NCBI GenBank assembly: GCA_901457705.2
Contig: LR590083.2
Span: forward strand, 4,092,597 to 4,156,596
Direction: 5' to 3'
Length of the DNA stretch: 64,000 nucleotides
Origin: Beijerinckiaceae bacterium RH AL1
Lineage (GTDB): Bacteria > Pseudomonadota > Alphaproteobacteria > Rhizobiales > Beijerinckiaceae
A program made the position numbers and the translations under genes. Below the pieces are notes generated by a model that did not search any database, had not been told where the DNA came from, and saw nothing but the letters and a program-made list of their open reading frames with translations. Position 1 is the stretch's first letter. The number at the start of each line of letters is the position of its first letter. Of this stretch, positions 18,555-26,884 are shown one piece after another.

Positions 18555-19704
18555 TCAGTCGAGCCTCATCCGGCGCTCGGCAAAACGATAGAGCGGACGC
18601 CAAACAACCCGGTTGATGGCGACGACGAAGACGGACATCACAGCAATGCCGAGGGCAACGCGCGGTAGATCTCCGGCAGCGGTTGCATTCGCAATGAACG
18701 AACCGAGCCCGATCGCTTCGAGGTGCTTGTCCCCCCACGACACAGACTCGGCAACGATGCTCGCGTTCCAAGATCCACCCGAAGCCGTAAGTGCGCCCGT
18801 AACGAAATACGGAAAGATTCCGGGAAGCGCGACTTGCCGCCACCATTGCCAACCACGCATTTCAAAGATTTGCGCAGCCTCTTTGAGATCATTCGGTAAT
18901 GCGCTTGCACCTGCGATGACGTTGAACAGAATGTACCATTGGGTGCCGAGGATCATCAGCGGAGAAAGCCATATGTTCGGATTTAGTTTCAGTTGGATGA
19001 TGATGATGACGGCGAAAGGGAAAAGCACGTTCGCCGGAAATGCTGCCAAGAATTGAGCAATGGGCTGTACACGCTCCGTCCAAGCCGGTCGTAATCCGAC
19101 CCAGACCCCGATCGGCACCCATATCAGGCTGGCGACAGCAATGAGAACAACGACGCGAACCAGCGTTGCAAGAGCGAGTTCAACGGTCGAGATGGCTTCG
19201 CTGACGGTCAGCGACGTTGATATGAAGCGTATAAGGACGAGGGATGCCAAAATGCAGGCCGCCGCGACGAGCGCGATCCACGCAGCGTCGGTGATACGAC
19301 CAAGGCGCTGGTTGACGCGTGTCAGTTTGAGTCGCGGCGTGTGCGGCCACCTGATCGCAGCCAAAGGTCGGCCCGGGAGAAGGAGGAGCGAGATTAGAAA
19401 TGGAAGGAACCGCGTCCGACATACGAGGTCGTACATCCATGAACGCGGCCGCTCACGTGAGGCGGTTTGCTCAAATCTGAACTTGTCGGCCCATGCCACG
19501 ATCGGCCTAAACATCAGTTGATCGTAAAGAACGATGACTACAGCCATCGCAAAGACGGCCCATCCGATTGCTGCAAAATCCTGATGGTCGATCGCAAGGG
19601 CCAACCAGGATCCGATTCCAGGCAAGGTGACCGTCGTATTGCCGACCGTGATCGCTTCGGCGGCGACGACAAAAAACCAGCCACCTGACATCGACATCAT
19701 CGTG
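18555..19704 (-). pseudogene. ABC transporter permease, C-terminal fragment
   Basis: This is the distal part of a fused two-domain permease. It starts inside a conserved MMSMSGGWFFVVAAEAITVG segment and contains the second transport domain (LPNDLKEAAQIFEMRGWQWWRQVALPGIFPYF is its EAA loop). The upstream portion lies beyond the IS3 element at 20977-21456. Comparison with the normal protein (about 580 residues) suggests that roughly 40 residues around the first EAA loop are missing, so the insertion was accompanied by a deletion. The open frame runs a few codons into the IS end. Confidence 0.85.
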
Positions 19705-19722
19705 TGACGTGACCCCCGTTTC

Positions 19723-20652
19723 TCATCCAGCGGGAGCGAGAGTCCTGGGTTGATCTGAGCCTTCGTTGAGGTGGGTTGCAAGAGGCCGGCGCGCGGAGTG
19801 GTCAGGGTTCGCAGCGTGCCGGCCGGTCTCTCCGCAGAGGGCGCGGGCGTAGTCCGAGGGCGTCATCCAGCCGAGCTTCGAGTGTGGCCGCGCCTCGTTG
19901 TAGTCCCGCCGCCAAGCCTCGAGCACAGCCCGGGCGTGGGGCAGCGAGCGGAAGAGCGTCTCGTTCAGCAGCTCGTCGCGCAGCCGGCCATTGAAGCTCT
20001 CGTTGTGGCCGTTCTGCTGGGGCTTGCCCGGCGCGATGTAATGCCAGCCGACGCCGCTGTCGTCGGCCCAGCTCAGGATGGCGTTGGAGGTAAACTCCGT
20101 GCCGTTGTCGCTGACGACGGTCGCCGGCCGGCCGCGCTGACGGATGATGGCGTCCAGCTCGCGCGCCACCCTGCGCCCAGACAGCGAGGTGTCGGCCACC
20201 AGGGCCAAGCATTCGCGCGTGCAGTTGTCGATCACCGTCAGGATGCGGAAGCGCCGCCCGTCGGTCAGCTGGTCGGAGACGAAGTCCAGGCTCCAGCGCT
20301 GGTTGGCCGCCAGCGGCGTCTCGATCGGCCGGCGCGTGCCGAGGGCGCGCTTGCGACCGCCGCGGCGGCGCACGGTCAGCCGTTCCTCGCGGTAGATCCG
20401 CTGGACCCGCTTACGGTTCACCGCATGGCCTTCGCGCCGCAGCAGCACGTGCAGCCGCCGGTAGCCGAAGCGCCGCCGCTCCTGGGCCAGCGCCTTCAGC
20501 CTGTCGCGCAGGGCCGCGTCGTCCGGGCGCACAGCCTGGTAGCGCACGCTTGTCCGGTCAGCCCCGATCACCCGGCACGCCCGCCGCTCGCTCATCTCGT
20601 AGGTCGACTGCAGATAGGCCGCAGCCTCCCGATGCGCGGCGGGCGTCACCAC
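19723..20652 (-). CDS. IS3-family transposase OrfB (DDE integrase domain)
   Basis: The protein has 309 residues from a GTG at 20652. An HTH_21-like N-terminus ([30 protein letters not shown]) leads into the rve integrase core. The acidic residues are in [19 protein letters not shown] and [15 protein letters not shown]. OrfB overlaps OrfA by 7 bp. A run of six A followed by G at the end of orfA is a classical slippery site, so the active transposase is probably an OrfAB fusion made by -1 frameshifting. Confidence 0.93.
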   Translation of the reverse strand: MVTPAAHREAAAYLQSTYEMSERRACRVIGADRTSVRYQAVRPDDAALRDRLKALAQERRRFGYRRLHVLLRREGHAVNRKRVQRIYREERLTVRRRGGRKRALGTRRPIETPLAANQRWSLDFVSDQLTDGRRFRILTVIDNCTRECLALVADTSLSGRRVARELDAIIRQRGRPATVVSDNGTEFTSNAILSWADDSGVGWHYIAPGKPQQNGHNESFNGRLRDELLNETLFRSLPHARAVLEAWRRDYNEARPHSKLGWMTPSDYARALCGETGRHAANPDHSARRPLATHLNEGSDQPRTLAPAG

Positions 20653-20912
20653 TTTTTTCCAAGCAGGTCTTTCAGCGCGACATTGTCGAGCATGGCGTCG
20701 GCCAGCATCCGCTTCAGACGACCGTTCTCGTCCTCAAGCGCCTTCAGCCGCCGCGCCTCCGACACGTCCAGCCCGCCGTACTTGGCCTTCCATTTGTAGA
20801 ACGTCGGCGAGCTCAGCCCGTGCTTGCGGCACAGGTCCGTCACCGGCACGCCGGCTTCCTGCTCCCGCAGGATCGCGATGATCTGCTCTTCCGTGAACCT
20901 TGATCGCTTCAT
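20646..20912 (-). CDS. IS3-family OrfA (helix-turn-helix, leucine zipper)
   Basis: The protein has 88 residues: [46 protein letters not shown] is the HTH, and [20 protein letters not shown] is a heptad region. It matches the OrfA of IS407-type elements. The last codons contain the A6G slippery run needed for fusion to OrfB. It is a normal length for the group and undamaged. Confidence 0.93.
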   Translation of the reverse strand: MKRSRFTEEQIIAILREQEAGVPVTDLCRKHGLSSPTFYKWKAKYGGLDVSEARRLKALEDENGRLKRMLADAMLDNVALKDLLGKKW

Positions 20913-20976
20913 CCGTCCGTCCCTTTCCTGGGGCGGACTCTAGCTTCACCTGGCGGAGTTTCAGGGGGTCACGTCA

Positions 20977-21456
20977 ACTGAATGCCATGTTCCAGGCTTG
21001 GCTCGTGAAGATCGCGAACACGGCGGCGCATTCGACCCCGAGCTGGCGGCCCGGAAACAAGCTCATGAAGAAGATGACGGTGAAGGTCAGAAAGCCAAGG
21101 ATCGGAACGGACTGTAGAATGTCCAGAGCCGGAATTATGATTAGCTCGGCTTTGCGGCTCTTCGCCGCCAGGGTCGCAATGGTAAATGTAAATATGAGAG
21201 ATGCCGCCAACGCTGCGAACATCCGCAAAGTTGTGAGAAGGGCATACTCGGGAAGACGCCGGAGTTCGAGAGTGACCGGGGATGCGGCGAGAGCGGTGAG
21301 CGGTTGGCGCATCTGGCCGACGCCATAGATGATGAGCAGACCGATTAGCACCAGCAGCGCGACAGCCGCGATGTCCGCCCAACTCGGCACGGCCATGCGC
21401 GGCACGATCCGCCACACGGGGTGAGGCTGCTTTCCATGTTGGAAAAGGAAGGTCAT
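20977..21456 (-). pseudogene. ABC transporter permease, N-terminal fragment
   Basis: From ATG 21456 (AGGGG upstream) the frame encodes about 160 residues. There is a first membrane segment (IAAVALLVLIGLLIIYGVGQ) and the start of the first transport domain (TLRMFAALAASLIFTFTIATLAAKS, DILQSVPILGFLTFTVIFFMSLFPG), ending at SQAWNMAFS. The rest is beyond the IS3 element. Together with 18555-19704 it forms one gene of a nitrate/sulfonate-type transporter. No substrate-binding protein gene is nearby. Confidence 0.83.
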
Positions 21457-21692
21457 CCTACCCCTCGTGTCAGCGTCAACGGCCGCCACGAGCGAGCTAT
21501 CGGTCAAGCTCGGTCGAGCGCCGTCAGTGGCATAACTGTCGACTACCGTCGCACGGCATCGGCTGGCATCCTGCGTTGCCTGGAAGACGATGATTTGCCC
21601 TGCCAAGCGGCCTTGGGGTTTCATAGACTCTGAGTTTGCGTGGCGCCAGTGCGCGCTGCAGTATGTCGTCCATTCTCGATGTATCAATCGCA

Positions 21693-21706
21693 TATACCGA
21701 GGTATA
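21693..21706. promoter_or_regulatory. Palindrome box b: TATAC-CGAG-GTATA
   Basis: This inverted repeat extends to ATATACC..GGTATAT. It lies about 240 bp upstream of the ABC permease start, in a 360-bp stretch (21457-21816) in which I see no other gene. It matches the other TATAC/GTATA boxes of the cargo. Operator function is inferred. Confidence 0.5.
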
Positions 21707-21816
21707 TCGTTCGACCCGCCGATGTTGCTGACGGGAGCCGTGGCAGCGCCCAAGATCCCGCTCGCAATTCAGCGGGATGGCCGGCGCCGTGCTGCCGATG
21801 TCTCCGAAGATGTCAG

Positions 21817-22404
21817 CTATATCCACGTCGCAATGCGCCATTGCGCGAAAGCAATCGCAGAGAACGCGAGCGCCTCATACCAATAATTTGGTTGAGCGAG
21901 CGTCCACTCCCTGCGGAGAAGGGCAAGCCCGATACATAGGATGGCGGACATCGTCGTCAAACATAGCAGCGCATACCAAAAGCCCTAGGGGGACCATATC
22001 TGCGCGAATGCAAAGACGAGGAGAAGGCCTAGCTTGAGGGCGAAGCGCTTCAGGACATACGCCGCGCCCGGATCAGAAGGCTCCAGGTGCAACAGTCCGG
22101 GCTTGATGCTTCTTAAGAGCTGGGTTTGATGCTCACATGAATCTCGGCCATGCAATACCGTTGCAGATGACTCGGACGGCGCTATTACACCGTATCCAGC
22201 CGGCGTGAGCTCGAGTGAGTATTGGTGTTCAATTGCGAGGCCTTTGCAAATGAGCTCTCGCTGGCCGATTCGCGCGACTTGGGCGTCGCCGAGACAGTGA
22301 AAGATGTCCTCGTATCGAAGAGTGTCGCCAGCCTTCCTCTGGAGCTTCGCAAACGCGTCCAGAACGGCTTTGGCGCTGCGCCCGAGCACGACGGAATCTG
22401 TCAC
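21817..22404 (-). pseudogene. Winged-helix-like membrane protein interrupted by an in-frame TAG
   Basis: The frame starts at GTG 22404 (GAAAGG upstream) and runs 139 codons to a TAG at 21987-21985. The N-terminal half (KAVLDAFAKLQRKAGDTLRYEDIFHCLGDAQVARIGQRELICKGL) looks like a helical DNA-binding or winged-helix fold. The end enters a membrane segment (LKLGLLLVFAFAQIW). The same frame continues beyond the TAG for 55 more coding-like codons, starting GFWYALLCLTTMSAILCIGLALL, up to a TAG at 21817. The complete protein would have about 195 residues with two or three membrane segments. A nonsense mutation, sequencing error or readthrough are all possible. I do not recognise the family. Confidence 0.6.
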
Positions 22405-22482
22405 AGTCGACGCCTTTCATCCTGATCGACATAGGGTCAACCGGTTCGCGCATCATTTTGCGATATGGGGGCGTGGCGCAAC

Positions 22483-22496
22483 TATACGCGGGTATA
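22483..22496. promoter_or_regulatory. Palindrome box c: TATAC-GCGG-GTATA
   Basis: This inverted repeat lies in the 107-bp gap between the response regulator gene and the interrupted membrane-protein gene. It is about 80 bp upstream of the latter's GTG. It is one of five similar boxes in the cargo zone. Operator function is inferred. Confidence 0.5.
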
Positions 22497-22511
22497 TGTG
22501 ATGAGCGCGTC

Positions 22512-23171
22512 TTACCTCCGAGGCTCGTCAAACGTATTGCTCATTCGATCTAGCCTCTCCGACATGCGTCCCAATTCAGGCAGCGAGTTGGTTTGCATCT
22601 TGCGCATAAGTTGTCCGCGACAGACTTTAACGGTGATCTCGCTCAAACCGAGTTTTGCAGCAATCTGTTTCGAAAGCTGGCCCTTCGTTATCAGGTCCAT
22701 GACTTCGCGTTCACGGCTCGACAGAGATTCATATCTCATCCGCAGCTCCGCGTCGGCGGCCAATTCGGTGCGGCGGCTGCGGCTTTGGGTAAGGCCAGAG
22801 TTTATCGCGTCGAGAAGATCTTGGTCCCTAAACGGCTTGGTCAAGAATTCGACAGCACCAGCTTTCATAGCTCGCACCGACATCGGAATGTCGCCATGCG
22901 CCGTAATAAAGACGACGGAAATCTCCGCGTGCGACTTAGACAGGCCGACTTGAAAATCGAGTCCATTTTCGCCAGGCATGCGGACGTCCAACACCATGCA
23001 GACTGGCGTGTCGGGGATAGACCAACTCGCGAACTCGCTCGTTGAGCCAAATGCATACACCTTCAACCCGACAGACTCGCACAGATTGCCGATCGCCTTT
23101 CGAACCGAGGGATCGTCGTCAACGATGACGACGGTGGGATTGTCGGCCGCAGAAGATACTCCATGGCTCAT
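22512..23171 (-). CDS. FixJ/NarL-type response regulator
   Basis: The protein has 219 residues. The receiver domain (about 12-125) has the acidic pocket VDDD (18-20), phospho-acceptor Asp62 in VLDVRMPG, Thr in FITAHGD and Lys in FLTKPF. The C-terminal LuxR-type HTH is LSSREREVMDLITKGQLSKQIAAKLGLSEITVKVCRGQLMRKM. Its ATG overlaps the kinase stop as ATGA, so it is the partner of the upstream histidine kinase. The target genes are not shown by sequence; the cargo transporters are candidates. Confidence 0.92.
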   Translation of the reverse strand: MSHGVSSAADNPTVVIVDDDPSVRKAIGNLCESVGLKVYAFGSTSEFASWSIPDTPVCMVLDVRMPGENGLDFQVGLSKSHAEISVVFITAHGDIPMSVRAMKAGAVEFLTKPFRDQDLLDAINSGLTQSRSRRTELAADAELRMRYESLSSREREVMDLITKGQLSKQIAAKLGLSEITVKVCRGQLMRKMQTNSLPELGRMSERLDRMSNTFDEPRR

Positions 23172-24349
23172 AGAATGGCCTCCAGGCTGCCGGGTAGCGT
23201 GAAGTAGAAGTTCGCGCCGGAAGGCGCGCCGGACTTAGCCCAAATGCGGCCGCCGTGAGCCTCGATGATGGAGCGACAGATGGAGAGGCCAATACCCATG
23301 CCATCCGGTTTCGTTGAAAAGAACGACTCGAAGATCTGTTCGACGGACTTTGGGGGCAGGCCGATACCGGAATCGGCGATGCTGATTTCTGCACCACAGG
23401 GCCGCGTCTTGCAGGAGCTGATGCGAAGTTCCCGATTGTCAGCCCCTACCGCGTTTATCGAGTCGATCGCGTTTACCGCCAGATTGAGAACGACTTGTTG
23501 TAGTTGTATGGGATCTCCAAATATTACCGGCAGATCGTCGCTCAGGCTCGTTCGGACCAGAATCCGATTCTCGCTAAGCTGCGTTTGCATCAGAGCGAGA
23601 ACTTCATGAATGACAGTATTGAGGTTCAGCCACTTCTTCTTCGGCTCGACTCTGGTCGCTAGTGCCCTCACGCGAGCGATGATCTCGCTGGCTCGGTTGG
23701 CGTCCTCGACGATGCTGTCGATTGAGCTAGCGACTTTCTCCAAGTTCGGCGGCGTGGACCGTATCCAACGCGTGCCAGCATTCGCATTGGTGATAACGGC
23801 GGTGAGGGGTTGGTTGACCTCATGGGCGATCGAGGCGGCAAGTTCGCCAAGTGTCGTAAGCCGGGCGGCATGAGCAAGGTGTGCCTGCGCGCGCTCGGCC
23901 GTTTCTCGCGCGGATTCGATGATCAAAGCCAAATACGTAGTTGCCGCAATCGTCGTGAGGCTAATGGAAGTGTTGATCACACCAAGCTTAAAGTTCCCGT
24001 CTTCCGTAAGAATATAACTTATAATGGTAAGTGCTACGCACGTCGCCGAAACAAAGACAACGCCGCGCTTCCGGCTAAAGCGAACCGACAAGAGAACGAC
24101 GACCACATAGAGGTTGGCGGCCGCGATTTCGTAAGGAGTTACCGTATCGACGATGACGATACTGATCATCAATGCAGCGGTGATAATTCTGAGGGTCAGT
24201 GATGAACGAGCATTTCGCGGTCCGCCGATCCGCGAGACGATGTGCGCTGGTAGGCGGGAAAACCACCAAACGTGTCCTGTCATATCTGCCGTCCTTTGGT
24301 TCCGGTCGGCGCTCCGGGTTCCAACATCTATCTGCATCCTTACACTCAC
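23168..24349 (-). CDS. Membrane sensor histidine kinase
   Basis: The protein has 393 residues from a GTG at 24349. Four hydrophobic segments lie between about 52 and 148. The HisKA motif carries the phospho-acceptor His176 (ASIAHEVNQPLTAV), with an N box NLAVNAIDSI, G1 IADSGIGLP and G2 GMGIGLSICRSIIEAHGG. The NQPL form is typical of FixL-like kinases; no PAS domain is seen, so the input is probably the membrane part. The start overlaps the CsoR-type gene stop as GTGA and the end overlaps the response regulator as ATGA. The three genes are thus translationally coupled. Confidence 0.92.
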   Translation of the reverse strand: MSVRMQIDVGTRSADRNQRTADMTGHVWWFSRLPAHIVSRIGGPRNARSSLTLRIITAALMISIVIVDTVTPYEIAAANLYVVVVLLSVRFSRKRGVVFVSATCVALTIISYILTEDGNFKLGVINTSISLTTIAATTYLALIIESARETAERAQAHLAHAARLTTLGELAASIAHEVNQPLTAVITNANAGTRWIRSTPPNLEKVASSIDSIVEDANRASEIIARVRALATRVEPKKKWLNLNTVIHEVLALMQTQLSENRILVRTSLSDDLPVIFGDPIQLQQVVLNLAVNAIDSINAVGADNRELRISSCKTRPCGAEISIADSGIGLPPKSVEQIFESFFSTKPDGMGIGLSICRSIIEAHGGRIWAKSGAPSGANFYFTLPGSLEAIL

Positions 24350-24630
24350 TTAATGTAGCTTCGTAGAACGCTGACTAGTTCGCTGGCCGCGTCCCGCTCC
24401 GCGTCCGAGGGCGACCGATTGGCGTCGATCATGTGTGTTCGTATGTGACCATTGATCACTTCGGCCATGATCCCGCTGATCGCGCCCCGCGTTGCCGTGA
24501 CGAGGCGCATCACGTCGCCACAGCTCTCGTCGGCGATGAGGGCGCGCTCAATAGCGTCGACCTGGCCCCGCAAGCGACGGACGCGGTTGAGGAGCTTCTG
24601 CTTCTCGGCAACGGTATGCGACGTGTCCAT
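24346..24630 (-). CDS. CsoR/RcnR-family metal-sensing repressor
   Basis: The protein has 94 residues of the all-helical DUF156 fold. Candidate metal ligands are His5, Cys37, His62 and His66 (in SCGD and INGHIRTHM). This spacing corresponds to the His-Cys-His-His set of nickel/cobalt sensors such as RcnR and DmeR, rather than the copper CsoR pattern. Two TATAC/GTATA palindromes lie directly in front of its ATG. The gene is the first of a coupled trio with a histidine kinase and response regulator. Metal identity is inference from ligands. Confidence 0.85.
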   Translation of the reverse strand: MDTSHTVAEKQKLLNRVRRLRGQVDAIERALIADESCGDVMRLVTATRGAISGIMAEVINGHIRTHMIDANRSPSDAERDAASELVSVLRSYIK

Positions 24631-24634
24631 TTCA

Positions 24635-24648
24635 TATACCCGCGTATA
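24635..24648. promoter_or_regulatory. Palindrome box d: TATAC-CCGC-GTATA
   Basis: This inverted repeat sits 5 bp upstream of the CsoR/RcnR-type start codon, overlapping its ribosome-binding region. A bound repressor would block its own translation start and any promoter here. It is one of five related boxes. Confidence 0.55.
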
Positions 24649-24655
24649 GTTGCAA

Positions 24656-24673
24656 TATACCCCCCGGAGTATA
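24656..24673. promoter_or_regulatory. Palindrome box e: TATAC-N8-GTATA with a C run in the centre
   Basis: The centre reads CCCCCGGA. AT-rich arms around a C run resemble, from memory, the operator of the nickel/cobalt repressor DmeR in rhizobia. The box lies upstream of the CsoR/RcnR-type gene and on the side of the divergent small gene and Nramp-family transporter gene. The rest of the gap to 24951 shows no gene. Confidence 0.58.
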
Positions 24674-24951
24674 TATCACCGGCTTGCGCTTAGGAAGCTC
24701 CGCGATGGGCGTTTTGGCGTGGTCCGGTCCGTGGTGGGCTGGATTTGGATTGGCATAGCAAGGGATCGAAATGAACCCGCGACCTAGCAGTCGAGCCGAC
24801 GATTGCGACAGTAGACGCTTCGCGCCTGCTTTCGCTTCTCTGCTCGTCGACAATGCTCAGGACGTCGACATGACCGTTGAGAGCTACGCGGGTCACACCG
24901 CGTCGTTCTGACGTCTGCCGCCTCCTGAGCTCAACGCATCAGGAGGCAACA

Positions 24952-25149
24952 ATGACCTTCCAGTTTCTCGACCTGCGCCCGGTAACGGGCACCTTTCAAA
25001 CGGACCGCCTGGTCCTTCCCACCTTTGACCGGGGTGCAAGCCCCATTGCGTCTGATCTTCTCGCCACGGCGCGTCAGCGGCCGCTCGCGTCTTGGCGGCG
25101 TGGCGACGACGGGCGCCTGGAGTGCCGCTGGTATCTGACGCCCGAGTAA
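24952..25149 (+). CDS. Small hypothetical protein, 65 aa, ahead of the Nramp-type gene
   Basis: The frame MTFQFLDLRPVTGTFQTDRL starts at ATG 24952 with a near-perfect AGGAGG 8 bp upstream, which supports real translation. It is soluble, ends RLECRWYLTPE and has no recognised motif. It stops 10 bp before the transporter start, so the two are probably co-transcribed. It could be a leader peptide or a small partner protein. Confidence 0.65.
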   Translation: MTFQFLDLRPVTGTFQTDRLVLPTFDRGASPIASDLLATARQRPLASWRRGDDGRLECRWYLTPE

Positions 25150-25159
25150 CGAGGTCGGT

Positions 25160-26884
25160 ATGGCAAGCCTTCCTGCTTACGAGCCCGCCTCAGCAGGTCG
25201 CTCCGCGCTTAGCAATCCCATTCGCAACTCGAGTCAAACTTCAAAGGCGGTAGTCATGCTGTCCGAATTCGATACACCCGCCCGCCACGCGGTACTGGAC
25301 GAAGCCCATCTGGGTGACATCAAAGGTGCGCTCGGCACTATCAAGAAACATGACACAGGCCCGCGGAACGGGTGGCGTCATCGCTTGATGACGCTTCTCG
25401 CCATCTTAGGCCCGGGTCTCATCGTTATGGTCGGTGACAACGACGCAGGCGCATTTGGGACCTATACCCAGGCTGGTCAGGACTATGGCACGACGCTGCT
25501 CTGGACGCTCCTGCTCCTCGTGCCGGTCTTGTACGTCAATCAGGAAATGGTCCTTCGCCTCGGTGCGGTGACTGGCGTGGGTCATGCTCGGCTCATCTTC
25601 GAGCGGTTCGGTAAATTTTGGGGTGCGTTCAGCGTCATCGATCTCTTCTTACTGAATGCGCTGACCATCGTTACTGAGTTCATCGGTGTCAGTCTTGCGC
25701 TCGATTATTTGGGGCTGCCGCGAGAAATCGGGGTCATCGCCGCAGCGGCCGTTATCGTTGCCGCTGCCGGAACCGGGGATTTTCGGCGTTTCGAACGCTT
25801 CTCGCTGCTTCTCGTGTTCGGCAGCCTCCTGTTGGTGCCGATACTGTTCTGGGTTCACCCACCTGTCGGCCAGATGGTGCATGATTTCGTCGTGCCTCAG
25901 TTCCCTACTGGTGGGAAGCTGAGCGAGGTGATGCTGCTCATCATCGCGATTGTGGGAACGACGGTCGCGCCTTGGCAGCTTTTCTTCCAGCAGAGCTACG
26001 TCATCGATAAGCGCATCACGACGCGCTTCGTTGGTTACGAGCGGATCGATCTCGTGATCGGAATCGTACTCGTCGTCATCGGGGCCGTGGCGATGATGGC
26101 GTTTACGGCCGCGACGTTCGCAGGCCATCCGGAATTCGGCAATTTCCAGGACGCGGGCGCTGTCGCCGCGGGTCTGGAAAAGTATGTCGGTCGAACGGCG
26201 GGGGTATTCTTCGCTCTAGCGTTGCTTGACGCGAGTGTGATCGGCGCAATGGCCATCTCTCTGGCCACCGCGTACGCAATCGGTGACGTCTTTTCGCTTC
26301 GCCATTCGCTGCATCGAAAGCCGACGGACGCCAAGGTGTTCTATGCGGTGTATGGTGGGCTTGTCGCACTGGCCGCAGCTCTTGTGCTCGCTCCCGGCAC
26401 CCCGCTTGGTCTTCTCACCAATGCCGTTCAGACGCTGGCTGGCGTGTTGCTGCCAAGCGCCACTGTATTCCTGCTCCTACTTTGCAACGATAAAGCGGTT
26501 CTGGGTCCGTGGATCAATGGCCGATGGATGAACCTGTTCACCGGAACGGTGATCGGGATCCTGGTCATGCTGTCGATCATCCTCACCGCCTCGGTGCTTT
26601 ACCCTGACATGAGTGAGACGACGATCCTCGCGATCCTTGGGATCGGAGCCGTTGGCAGCGTCGGTGTCGCGCTTGCGTTTCTATTCGTCCGTCGCGAAGC
26701 GACCCAGGGCATTGCCGAACACACCGAGCGGACGAGTTGGCGTATGCCGCCGCTTGGCGAGCTCTCCCCAGCGCGGATGACCCCGTTAACTCGCGTGTGG
26801 ATGCTTGTCTTGCGGGGCTATCTGGTCGTGGCCGGCGGGCTCGTCCTGTTCCGCATTGTGCAGCTTTCTCTCGGCACTCGGTGA
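25160..26884 (+). CDS. Nramp-family divalent metal transporter, atypical motifs
   Basis: The protein has 574 residues and about eleven membrane segments of the Nramp/MntH superfamily. The first-helix metal motif, normally DPGN, reads GDNDAGAFGTYTQ. The sixth-helix region, normally MPH, reads APWQLFFQQSY. Methionine and histidine used for Mn/Fe selectivity are therefore absent, as in Nramp-related outgroups, so Mn transport should not be assumed. Start ATG 25160; an ATG at 25257 is an alternative. It follows the 65-aa gene and lies divergent to the CsoR/RcnR-type gene, suggesting metal control. Confidence 0.82.
   Translation: MASLPAYEPASAGRSALSNPIRNSSQTSKAVVMLSEFDTPARHAVLDEAHLGDIKGALGTIKKHDTGPRNGWRHRLMTLLAILGPGLIVMVGDNDAGAFGTYTQAGQDYGTTLLWTLLLLVPVLYVNQEMVLRLGAVTGVGHARLIFERFGKFWGAFSVIDLFLLNALTIVTEFIGVSLALDYLGLPREIGVIAAAAVIVAAAGTGDFRRFERFSLLLVFGSLLLVPILFWVHPPVGQMVHDFVVPQFPTGGKLSEVMLLIIAIVGTTVAPWQLFFQQSYVIDKRITTRFVGYERIDLVIGIVLVVIGAVAMMAFTAATFAGHPEFGNFQDAGAVAAGLEKYVGRTAGVFFALALLDASVIGAMAISLATAYAIGDVFSLRHSLHRKPTDAKVFYAVYGGLVALAAALVLAPGTPLGLLTNAVQTLAGVLLPSATVFLLLLCNDKAVLGPWINGRWMNLFTGTVIGILVMLSIILTASVLYPDMSETTILAILGIGAVGSVGVALAFLFVRREATQGIAEHTERTSWRMPPLGELSPARMTPLTRVWMLVLRGYLVVAGGLVLFRIVQLSLGTR

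Larger units (their letters stand above)
19705..20976 (-). mobile_element. IS3-family (IS407-group-like) insertion sequence
   Basis: The element is 1272 bp. The ends are imperfect inverted repeats: both read TGACGTGACCCCC inward and continue with further matches (CCAG and AGAGTCC). It encodes OrfA and OrfB on the minus strand. The flanks (gtg on the left, act on the right) show no target duplication. It splits an ABC permease gene and lost about 40 codons of it, which points to an adjacent deletion after insertion. Confidence 0.93.

Noticed and set aside
24756-24815. Resemblance to a tRNA T-arm and anticodon region on the minus strand (gaacccgcgacct)
   Set aside because: The TTCGA-like part is interrupted, no acceptor stem closes it, and no cloverleaf can be drawn. 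It may be a tRNA scrap but I cannot support it.
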